Both the position numbers and the translations under genes were made by a program. A stretch of DNA of 11,538 nucleotides, from assembly GCA_019693395.1 (NCBI GenBank), contig JAAMXP010001197.1, positions 1-11,538 on the forward strand, read 5' to 3'. Each line of letters opens with the position of its first letter. Within the stretch, counting starts at the first letter, position 1. The notes below the pieces were generated by a model. That model did not search any database. It was not told the origin of the DNA and saw only the letters and a program-made list of their open reading frames with translations. This document shows, piece by piece, positions 1-8,621 of the stretch. The stretch is from Ettlia oleoabundans (lineage: Eukaryota > Chlorophyta > Chlorophyceae > Chlamydomonadales).

Positions 1-122
1 AGCAAGATGCTTTTAGGCGCCCTGCCGACATTCACTTGTTTAAATTTGGTGGCACGCAACTCTTCCCCACACTGGGTGATGCACCTGGGGGCGGGTTGGG
101 CATCTCCGCCGCAGCCGGCTCC

Positions 123-839
123 TCAGGCTGGTTGCCTACAGCAGGGGTTGGGACAACAGCGAGGGCGGGTGAGTGGTGATGTGGGGATTGAGTGCGCAGA
201 CACCGGTAACAGGGTTAAAGCAGGGTACAAAGGAGGGGTTGATGCTGTCTGGCGGGGGTCGTCGGACGGGGGCCTTGATGACGCGAGCGAAGGGAAAACA
301 GGGGCGGCGCAAGGCGGGAGTGGCCAAAAAGGGCTGCAGCGTGACTTGAAAGAGTGAAGAACATCGTTGACACGTGACAAGAGGTAGCAGGACCACTCTG
401 CGATCAACGCCTGCTGCGCACCTTGGGCAGTGGGAGGGGCTCCAGCCCCCGTCTCAGCCGTCGCCACCACCCGCAGCCCAGCCCCTTGCCCCGCCATCAC
501 AGGTGAGGCAACGTGAGAGATATTGATCACTGCGGTGCTGCCGGGCGTCAAGCTCAGGTTGAAGAGAGGGGCTCCTGCATGCTCGCCGTGGGCTTGCATA
601 GTCGGCAAATAAATGGTGCGGGGCCAGCTCAGGTTTAGCGTTCGGGACGCAGAAAAAGTGCAGGGCGACAACGAGTGGTGTTCGAAGAACCTCAGGTTGT
701 CGTCGAGAAAGGTCGACGCGGTGGGCTGACTGTCAGACGTGTCAGACGAGAACCTGTCAGACGAATAATGGCATTCTAGAACCCCCGCCTCCCACGCTGC
801 CCACCCGGTTCTTTTTATGCTTAAATCACCTGTTTGCAT
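123..839 (-). CDS. Weak hypothetical reading frame, possible exon remnant
   Basis: A 238-codon minus-strand frame starting at a TTG, so probably not a complete gene. Its middle part (FNLSLTPGSTAVINISHV and flanks, about 600-430) looks protein-like and has three N-glycosylation-type sites (NLS, NLS, NIS). Its C-terminal third is Pro/Ser/Cys-rich and looks like noncoding sequence. It may contain an exon of the same unidentified minus-strand gene suggested at 1387-1539. No domain is recognised, and no splice joins to neighbouring frames could be fixed in phase. Confidence 0.2.
   Translation of the reverse strand: MQTGDLSIKRTGWAAWEAGVLECHYSSDRFSSDTSDSQPTASTFLDDNLRFFEHHSLSPCTFSASRTLNLSWPRTIYLPTMQAHGEHAGAPLFNLSLTPGSTAVINISHVASPVMAGQGAGLRVVATAETGAGAPPTAQGAQQALIAEWSCYLLSRVNDVLHSFKSRCSPFWPLPPCAAPVFPSLASSRPPSDDPRQTASTPPLYPALTLLPVSAHSIPTSPLTRPRCCPNPCCRQPA
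731..763. repeat. Three copies of TGTCAGACG
   Basis: The nonamer occurs at 731-739, 740-748 and 755-763. The first two are directly adjacent. No function is evident; it falls inside the weak minus-strand reading frame described for 123-839. Confidence 0.7.
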
Positions 840-1330
840 TTTTTGCCCAACCCTTTGGTTGGATTGAGCCCAGCGACACGTGCAGAAGCACTACCACCAC
901 AATCCAGCAGAACGACGCCGTGCCCGTTTCTTTGTCTACGTCCATGCATGGCCTTGTGGTCGGTTCCCTGCAGTGAGCAGCAGGCAATGCTGGGAATGCA
1001 TTTGCACTGTAGCTTTACCATGAGGTGGAGATGCCATCACAATCAGACACTCCAAGGACGTGGAATTGGACACCAAATGCTACGTACCTTGTGGATCCAA
1101 GAGGCCATATTGGCCTACCGACAGGCCCCACAAGTACGCCTCCCGCCTGACTATGAGGTCATGCATACTACTCTGTGAGTCCGGGAGACGCTTTATAGAA
1201 GCACCTGCAGCGCAATGAGCACATAGAGTGCAGCCAACATAGCAGGCTGACTGAGGATGCTGATAAATGCGTGCCCGCTGTTTCCCGTTCTCGTCAGTCG
1301 AGTTTATCAGAGACCCGCCTGGTATCAACC
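840..1330. other. Stretch without an assignable gene
   Basis: Short frames exist on both strands here. A minus-strand piece from about 963 to 834 is bounded by CACTGCAG and a GTGATT donor, in phase 0 at both ends (VVLLDCGGSASARVAGLNP), and a good donor GTACGT ends another minus frame near 1087. I could not chain these pieces into one in-phase model, so nothing is called. Confidence 0.3.
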
Positions 1331-1386
1331 ACTGCCGGCCCCACAGGTTATCTGACAACGCACATTTCAAACAGCTCATAACTCAC

Positions 1387-1539
1387 CCATGCACCTCCAA
1401 ACGTTGTCAGCCAGACAATCAGAGCTTGGCCAACCGCAGCTAGCATTCGTCGGGATACTGCCGCTGCTGCGTCAACTAGGGAGGCGGGCAGCTGAGGAGG
1501 AACAGTGGCACAATTACACAGCATATACAACAGCAACAT
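1387..1539 (-). CDS. Possible exon of an unidentified minus-strand gene
   Basis: A frame open from ATG 1539 runs to a strong donor GTGAGT at 1386. Inside it a pyrimidine-rich acceptor (GTTCCTCCTCAG) at 1492 could instead open a 35-codon exon, 1491-1387, in phase 0 at both ends (LPASLVDAAAAVSRRMLAAV..., then LIVWLTTFGGAW). The segment is helical and partly hydrophobic. It lies about 70 bases past the polyadenylation signal of the AP2-like gene, so it could begin the next gene on the same strand. A further open frame at 1331-1080 may continue it, but the intron between would be only about 55 bases. I recognise no family. Confidence 0.25.
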
Positions 1540-1607
1540 GTCGCCACCATCCAGCAGCTAGTAACGCAAATAAGCTAGTCAAGAACCTGTGTGTGTGACC
1601 ATAAGTA

Positions 1608-1612
1608 TTACA
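1608..1612 (-). terminator. TGTAA polyadenylation signal of the AP2-like gene
   Basis: Reading the minus strand downstream of the stop at 1839, the first TGTAA lies at 1612-1608, about 227 bases after the stop. TGTAA is the dominant polyadenylation signal of volvocine and related green algae, so the 3' UTR probably ends roughly 10-20 bases beyond it. A second TGTAA at 1518-1514 could serve as an alternative or belong to whatever lies downstream. Confidence 0.5.
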
Positions 1613-1838
1613 TCGCCACTCTAGGAAAGCAGTCCACTGCGTTCTACAACCTCATAGCATGCAGATCAACAGTGTCTGAACAGCGGACGTTGTGGAAGGT
1701 TGGCAGACATTTGAGGGCGTCTGGAAGTATAAAGAGGTGAAAGCAGCAAAGGAAGAATGCAGGCAGGGTAACAGCACGTGCGTTAGCTGCGGAGCGTTGG
1801 CTGATGTGGCATGTACCCGGCTGCACCTGGGCTTCTGC

Positions 1839-4170
1839 TCATAGCACGCTCTCAACAGCTATTTTCTGAACAAGCACCGCATTGGCGCGTCTGGCGGCAC
1901 GACGCAGAGAACTATACAAAGACTTGCATTCCTGGAGGCTCATGTTGAACAGCATGGCCTCGTCAAACTCTGCACGGCGACGGGGATGGTAGCGAACGTC
2001 ACGTGCAAGCCAACTCACGTCGAGAACCAGCACGCTCACACGACAACATTCAAGCAAAAGGCAGGTTGGAGCGCACGCAGGCCCCTACAGCACATTTCCT
2101 GGACTCACCCATCAGCTGGTCGTCCGGGATGCCTGCAGCCTGGAACACTGGCTGCAGTGCACCGTGCATGCGACGCCGAACGCCTCGGGTGCTGCCGCTG
2201 CCTTCGTTGACGTCCTGCAGCAGCTGTTCCACGGGTAGAAGTTGTTGTGCTGCCCGCTTGAGCAAGTCTGCTGCACCTTGATCCCGCTGTCCTGCTGACT
2301 CTGGCTGTTGCTGCCTTGGCGACGGTGGCGATGGTGGCGGAGGTGGCGGCTGCTCGTGATGGGGTGGCGGCGGTGGTGGCTGTTGGTCCTGGGACACAGA
2401 GCAGTCCTGCCCTGCCTGGCGCTGCGACGTTGCAGCCTGCGTAGTGTTTGACAACTGCGCAGTGTTGTGTGCCCTTTCCTTTTGCTGCTGCGTCTGCCTA
2501 CGCTGCTGCTTCTGGCCCTTGGATACTGTCACAGGTGGCTGGTAGCTCCAGTCGATGCCCTTCAGCGGCTGGTCATCCCTGATGGCATCTGACAGCTGCT
2601 GCAGGTGATTTGGGTTGCTACTGCTGTCGCCAGCCTTGCGCTTGCCACGAACTGTGCCACGAAAGTGCTGCATCCAGCGTTCCATTGCCTGCCACGTCTG
2701 GCAGGCCTGGAGTGCCTCCAGCACCCCTGGGTGCTTTGAAAAACTGCGACAGCAACTCAACAACAATGTCGGCAACCAGTGAAATGGTAACATACCAGGT
2801 ACGGCATGCAGCCAGAAACCAGGCGGCGGCTGCAAGTCAGTACAACCTAACGCTGCACTAGCTCAGAAACGCACCCCCAGCCGCAACGCCTGGACAGCTT
2901 CTACCGCTCTCCAATGGGCAGAAAGGTATTCCCACCTGGCCTGTTGAAAATTTAGCTTGTACTCGGGTGTCGGGAGCCCAAGGCGCGCCTGGTGCCATAG
3001 CACCATTAGATCATGGCAAACAGCTGCACCATGCTGCGTGCCCATTGAGAAGTTGAGCTCCGCACCAGACTTGCTGCAAACAGCGCAAGTGCGATACATC
3101 AGAATGGAAAACTTTCAGGCATATGTGCAGCACCAAGCTGGTGGAAAAACTGTTACTGGCCTTTCCCTTCACTCATGTGCGCTTGCCACCAGTGGTGCAT
3201 GACTAATCAAGCAATTTGCAAAAGCAAATGTTCGGCGAGGGCTGCTGTTTGTGCTGGCCCAAGGTGACAATGGAAGCATGCCAGCAAGTACAGCACAGCA
3301 CAAACCGCCACAAACAGAGCGCTACTCGGAAACACCACACACGCCTGTCATCTGCGGTGCCCTTCAAGTGCTTGGCATTAGGCTTTAGTCGGATGGAGCC
3401 CCTCCACTTGAGTGGCCTGTCGTCGTTAAAGCACGAGACACCGTGGTATGTGCGATTGCTGCTTGCCGCAAGCTCTGACTGCTTTCCTTGCTGCTGCTGC
3501 TGCTGTTCCTGCTGCTGCTGTTGTCGTTGTTGCTGCTGTTGCTGTTCCTCGTGCTGCTGCTGCTCCTCGTGCTGCTGCTGCTGCTGTTGCTCCTGATGCC
3601 CTTTATCCTGCTCCTGCTCGTGTTGCATGGTTGACTCTGAGCAGTAGACGGCGGGGTTGTGAGGGACAGGGGGTGAGGGCAGGGGTTGGGACAGCATCAA
3701 GCTGGCCGTTGTTGCAAGCTGCAACTGCCTAACAGCTTCTGCGTGCTCCCTTGGCGGCAAAGTGTTGGTGGCGGCCCCTGATGACCCTGCGATGCCAGCA
3801 GCCTGCAGCTAAAGGAAAGGGCGGTGGGAGACGGCGCTGAGGCAGCAGCGACGCTGCGGCGTCGCTGTTGGGCCCAATAAGTCCCCATCCAGCCGTCAGC
3901 GGGAGCGGCGCAGCTTGGTTGACAGCTCTTTCAGGCGTTACTTTGTTTCAACGCCCGAACACCGATGGGTTCGAGGTCGGCTGCAAGGCGCACCTCGCGT
4001 GATTCTCCCGCGGTCTGCAGGAAGCGGAGCACGTTCAAATATTTCAACTGATTTTCCCAGCTTGTGGCGTAGTCCTCTGGTAGGAGTGCTGACGAGAGGT
4101 ACAAACGTAGTGCACTCGCTTCACAAGTAACACCCAAGCTCTTTTGCTTGGCAAAATACATGACACCCAT
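1839..4170 (-). CDS. AP2/ERF-like domain protein with poly-Gln tract (5 exons)
   Basis: Inferred exons on the minus strand: 4170-3994, 3802-3339, 3073-2936, 2743-2109, 1969-1839 (stop TGA). All phases agree, giving 514 residues. The AP2-like domain is about residues 177-256: TYHGVS...KWRGSIR in exon 2, then FSMGTQHGAAVCHDLMVLW...LNF in exon 3, matching YRGV.....W.A.I, LGTF...EAA.AYD and LNF of AP2/ERF DNA-binding domains. At about 80 residues it is longer than the usual 60. A Gln/Glu/His tract precedes it; two Pro runs and Gln-rich sequence follow in exon 4; exon 5 gives a basic helical tail (SLRRAARRANAV). A nuclear transcriptional regulator is inferred. Exons 4-5 splice cleanly (GTGAGT, GTGCAG). 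Exon 1 and the exon 2 donor are least certain: exon 1 may end at 3963 with exon 2 starting at 3786, also in phase. Confidence 0.72.
2803..2829 (-). other. Possible 27-base optional microexon in the AP2-like gene
   Basis: Between exons 3 and 4 a 27-base segment is flanked by GACTTGCAG and the donor GTACCT. It starts and ends in phase 2, exactly like the junction it would interrupt, so including it would add nine residues (about RRLVSGCMP) without changing frame. Skipping it leaves a 192-base intron with good ends. I left it out of the main model; it is either an alternative cassette or chance. Confidence 0.25.
3488..3596 (-). repeat. CAG repeat tract encoding Gln-rich run
   Basis: CTG/TTG repeats on the plus strand are CAG/CAA codons of the AP2-like gene. 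They encode Gln runs of five or six broken by His-Glu-Glu, Arg and Glu. The imperfect codon mix suggests an old, stabilised tract rather than a fresh expansion. Gln-rich stretches next to DNA-binding domains often act as activation or condensation regions. Confidence 0.9.
3994..4170 (-). other. Candidate first exon of the AP2-like gene
   Basis: ATG at 4170 sits in a CCATGG context with an in-frame TAA upstream. The frame runs 59 codons (SALRLYLSSALLPEDY, then LKYLNVLRFLQTAGESRE) to donor GTGCGC at 3993, in phase with the GCTGCAG acceptor that opens exon 2 at 3802. I recognise no domain. The composition looks more protein-like than the opposing plus-strand frame at 3915-4130, and no other upstream exon offers a start. 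Without transcripts, a start inside exon 2 cannot be excluded. Confidence 0.45.
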
Positions 4171-4231
4171 GGAGATTTGATGATTGCTAATGCTGACCGA
4201 TTAGCCGACTTGAGGGACACCAGCCGTGAGA
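4171..4231. promoter_or_regulatory. Compact divergent start region between AP2-like and kinase genes
   Basis: Only 61 bases separate the inferred start codons of the two divergent genes (4170 minus, 4232 plus). No clear TATA box is visible. An inverted repeat CTAAT-8 bases-ATTAG lies at 4187-4204. If both starts are right, each 5' UTR or promoter must overlap the other gene's first exon. The role of the palindrome is unknown. Confidence 0.4.
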
Positions 4232-4292
4232 ATGGGCTGCGTGGTGGCCAAGCAGGCTCCGCGGGGCGGAGACGATGAAACAAAAACTCTAG
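4232..4292 (+). other. Kinase exon 1: N-terminal myristoylation/palmitoylation signal
   Basis: This 61-base exon starts at ATG 4232 in a good context (GAGAATGG) and encodes MGCVVAKQAP and ten more residues before the donor GTGTGC at 4293. It ends in phase 1 and joins in frame to the exon at 4419 behind a TTTTTCAG acceptor. Met-Gly-Cys at the start, followed by small residues and a basic Lys at position 7, is the classic pattern for N-myristoylation of Gly2 plus palmitoylation of Cys3, which anchors many plant kinases to membranes. Anchoring is a prediction. The alternative start is ATG 4406, which reads straight into exon 2 after an in-frame stop at 4388; it would lack the acyl signal. The strong acceptor and matching phase favour the spliced version. 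Confidence 0.7.
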
Positions 4293-7200
4293 GTGTGCCC
4301 CGCCGGCCCGCCCACTGATGTCTAGGGCTTACGGTGTGACACCCTGCCGGCAGTGCCGCCCTTGGACCATTTGCTGTGCAGCTGAGCTGATTCTACCCGC
4401 CCTTAATGTGTTTTTCAGATGGGAAAGACTCCTTGCAGCCTGACACTGCACGTGAGGCTAGTGCACTGGCAATAGATGCGGCTGAACAGGATGTGTCGGT
4501 GGCTCGCCACAACCTGGACGGCAACCAGTCGAGAGGCCACCAAGCTGGCTTCCGCCACACCTCAGGCTTAAGGGTGGGCGTGATAGAGGTGAGTCCCGCT
4601 GTGGTTGCTACCTTGAGGGTGGGATGATAGAGTGACAACAGCTGTGGCTGCTACCTGTTTGCTTGTTGAACGTAGGTGAGGCAGCATGTTAGGCACTCCG
4701 CCCAATATGTCGGAAATCTGGCTGCGCCTGTTGCGACACTAATGACGACTTTTTACTCCCTTGCTGCCGCTTTGGGATAACCCTGGCACTCTTACAGAGC
4801 AAGGAGACGTCTGTGACGCTGCTCAACGATTACATCGTGCTGGGGTCGCTGGGCAAAGGCACATATGGTAGCGTGAAGCTGTGTTACAGCATGCAGGACG
4901 ACAACCTTTATGCACTCAAGGCGAGATGGGGCAGGCTATTTATGTCTTGGCGGAAGGCAGGGTTCATCTGTTGAACTGACATGCTGATGCTGCCTGGCGA
5001 AAAGATGCCTGGTGGTTTCTGGGGCAACAATAGGTGTCTTGCGGGCTAGCCATGCGGCGGGCTGACATGCCCAAAGCAGGAGGCGAACTGGCAACGCCAC
5101 CAACCAGTTTGGCCACCTGGCGCCGGCCTCAGCTGACACGAGCAGTTTGGGGCTGCCCCGTTTTGTTGTGCAGGTGCTGCAGCGTGCGCAGCTGAAGCGG
5201 CAGATGCTGGGCCCGCGTCCCGGCAACTCCAATGCGGCAGTCCTAGACATGCTGAGGCGAGTGGTGCTGGCTTCGCATTGGGTGGTGGTATGAGTGGGTG
5301 GGTGGGGGTGGGGGTGGGGGTAGGTTCCCATCCTCGCAAGCCGCGCTGGCTTGCACACAGCCTACATGCAGCAGCTTATCCTGTGCAGCGATAGCAGTGT
5401 GCCAATGTTGAGCAGGCAAGCTCTGTGTGTTGCGCAGTTCTGCACCATTGTTGAGTTACTTTGTAGTATTTATGCCTGTTCTATTTACAATTTGAGCAAC
5501 GTCTTTGTTATTGTGTGGCTGCGTGCAGGCGTGAGGTGGATGTGATGCGCTCCATGAACCACCCCAACCTCATAAAGATCTTCGAGGTCATCGAGGCCGA
5601 TAGCAAGGTGCGCTGACTGTAGTACACACATAGCAAATTGCGCCGCTTTATTTTGGGGGCAGCTGCCAGTACTAGCAGCCAAGACTGCCAGGTCCTGCAG
5701 CCTCCGTGCACCTGATCCTCTGCCCAATGAAGCGAGGCTCATGGAAGCTGATATCACCTCACCGTCATTATCTTCGTGTCCTTCGTGCAGGTCGTGCTTG
5801 TCCAGGAGTATGCTGAGGCAGGGCCTCTGCAGCAGGTGATAGAGAGACCGCATGGCACGACTTCTGTCTGTAGTTTTCCTTTCCTGCTGGTTGGTCAACC
5901 TTTTCTCTTCTGGCCTGTTCCCGTTGCCTTCATGCCTGCTACCAGTCCTGCCTCATCTGCCCTCCCTGTCCTCTCAAATGCTCCCATCTGCAGCCTGACC
6001 ACGTCATGTGCGAGTCGCTTGCTCAGTACTACTTCAGGCAAGGGATTGGCGCATTGCCATGTGCTGCATTGCTGCCAACATGGCGTTGTCAGCCAGAAAT
6101 GGCGAATGTTGCAAATTCACATGCTTACAGTTTGTTGGGAAAATTGCCGGGCCTTGTTGGCAGTCTTGTCAGCTCACGCCTAGCCCTGCTGAGCATCGGG
6201 TTCGGTAATATTACTCCATTCACTTGTGCCTTTCATCTTGTGTCGCTCGCCTCCTTCGCATCCCTTCCGTGCAGGCAGATCGTGGCGGGGCTGCACTGCC
6301 TGCATGGCCAGAACGTGGTGCACGGCGACATCAAACCTGACAACGTGCTCTTGTCCGGCAGCGGTCTGGTGAAGATAGCCGACTTTGGGCAGGTGGGTAG
6401 CATTTTCAAAGTTTTGTTGGTGCATGTCGGCTTGTTTCAGCGCAATGCAAGTGTTGATTGGACAGCAACGTCAGTTGATAAGGCAAACTTTTTTCTTTAA
6501 GCAGTGGGAAGCAGCAATCGTACAAGGCTGCAAGGACCTGCATCGGCCAGCATGGATTCATGCTGGTACATTTCATTTGCCCAACTGGTCTGCCGTCGTC
6601 GCTGTATGCTTGTCGCTGTCCCCCTGCAGGCGCAGTTCTTCGACGAGGGTGCTGATGTGTTTGACAAGACCCTGGGCACACCAGCCTTCATGGGTGAGCT
6701 ATTGCGCTTGAGCAGCCTGTTTTAATGCTACTTCACAAGCAACGTATTGCTGGCTCAACCGGTATTTGCTATACATCTATGTACTCTTGTTATTGCCTAT
6801 AATGTGGCAAAGCAAGGTGCGCCCACCCCTACATCAGTCTACGTAGCCACCATGTTATTCACTTCCCTTTACCATGTCTTTACCATTTCGTTGGATGTGC
6901 TGACTCAACCGCTGCTGCTGCAGCCCCCGAGGTGCGGTCTGGCGATGCCTACCACGGCAAACCTGCTGATATGTGGGCGCTAGGTGTCACGCTGTACTGC
7001 TTCATGTTTGGAGACCTGCCCTTCAAGGTCAGCTGCGGGACGCTGGCAGCGCTGCGTGCGTTGCCGTGCGGTCTTGCCTCTTATGCACACACTCCACTTC
7101 TGAGATGAGTTGGTGAGGTTACCTGCTTTGCGCGGGACATCCCGTGCCTGCGATGCGTTCAAGAATATTTCCACTTGTGGAAGGTATGTGGCATGTCTAT

Positions 7201-8559
7201 TGCGGTCATCAAACTGCTTCAACCTGAAAGGCTTAGGGCAAATGTAGTGGCACCACATGCAGGGCTCCACCTTGCCGGTTTTGTACGAGGCAATACAGAC
7301 CCAGGAAGTGCGGTACCCCGACAGTGTGCCCATCAGGTGGGGTGTTTGGGCCTGCACAATGCACCGCCTTTCAGCTTTACACAATGGAAATGCCTGCCAC
7401 AAGCTGGAACTGGGCACGGCAAAGAATGGCTGCCGCGTGGTATCCAGTTGGGCAGCTTGTCGTGCTACAGAGCTTTACAGCAGTTTTGCTCATGGGACAC
7501 CTGCAAGACCTTGCAGATATTGGGTGACTCTGCTTCTTGCCCCATCGTGTGCCTGCCATGGCTGCGCAATCTTGTGACACTACCATCATCTGCACATCGC
7601 AATCTGTCGCGGCACGCCCTTGCAGTACGCGACTCATGCTGCGCACATGAGCCGTTTCGTTACTGCAGCGCCACTGTTTTGGTTGGCTTGCCGTCTGTTG
7701 CAGTGATGCCCTGCGGTCGGTTCTGGATGGGCTGCTTAACAAGGATCCAGAGAAGCGGCCCACAAGCCTCGAGGTGGGTAGGGTGGCTGTGGGTGGCAGC
7801 AGCCCTGTGGCTGCTAGAGTTCTGCAGAACAAAAAGTAGGGGGCCAGCTGGTTGGCAGGAATCCATGAGCGTCCCTCTGGCCTAATTGGTGCAGGCAACA
7901 ATGTGTTGCCTCCTGAGATGCAGGTTGCTATGCTCCACAAATAAGTGTCACAGCCATACGTCTCCACCCTTAATGGCAGTGCCGTACTTTGCCGTACCTG
8001 TCTCCAGAACAAGTGCCACAGACGCATCTGTCTTTGTGCAATTGTCGAAGTGTCGAAAGTTTCTACTGGGTGTCCCCTGCAGCTGCTGCACCACCCATGG
8101 GTGGCTGAGCCCCAGGAGGAAGGTCCGGCAGGGGGGCTTGACGAGCTTCCAGAGCTTAGCCGCTTGGATGACGCACCCTCGCTGGAAAAGTGGATGAATG
8201 AGATGGTGGGTTTGGGGGTGGGTGAATGAGTGATTGGGTGGTAGCTGTTTAAGTGGCAGGTGGATTGTGCATTAGAAAAGGTCAGGGTGCAGATTTGGCT
8301 GCGCTAGGGCACGACGATGGGTCGGAAAGCAGCTGGGTGGCTGGCTGGCTGGCTGGGTCATCAGTTGGGTGTGTGCGTCAGGGGTTTGCAATCTGGGTTG
8401 CTGGCTGTCACAGGGCGCTGGGTGCTGCTTCAAGTCGCGTCGGCAATCAGCCCTTCGTCCTGAAAGCCCTAGCCTTGTCGTCTGCGCTGAAGTTCCTGCG
8501 TCGCTAGTGTTCTCCGGCTTCAGCTTGTTATGCTTGTTTTTCCTTGTTCAAGTTCAATG

Positions 8560-8621
<62 letters not shown>

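Noticed and set aside
7..357. Plus-strand frame of 116 codons at the window start
   Set aside because: Gly/Gln/Ala-rich sequence typical of GC-rich noncoding DNA, with no domain; overlapped by an equally weak minus-strand frame.
3488..3596. Poly-Cys or poly-Ala protein on the plus strand from the CTG repeat
   Set aside because: The minus-strand reading (Gln) is in frame with the AP2-like domain; the plus-strand frames have no other coding support.
3915..4130. Plus-strand frame of 71 codons upstream of the kinase
   Set aside because: No splice route joins it in phase to exon 1, and the opposite strand gives a more protein-like, phase-consistent exon.
4936..5358. Minus-strand frame of 140 codons
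   Set aside because: It covers introns 3 and 4 and exon 4 of the kinase in antisense, with low-complexity His-Pro from the G-runs; no recognisable domain.
5994..6274. Read-through of exon 7 into intron 7 to avoid a GC donor
   Set aside because: The frame stays open there, but the added residues break the kinase fold exactly where YYFR should join QIVAGL. The GC-AG splice restores it.
7175..7885. Plus-strand frame of 236 codons
   Set aside because: It reads through exons 11 and 12 and their introns in a frame that does not give the kinase sequence; the kinase frame has stops here unless spliced.
7377..8027. Minus-strand frame of 216 codons
   Set aside because: Antisense to kinase introns and exon 12; no domain and no consistent splice sites.
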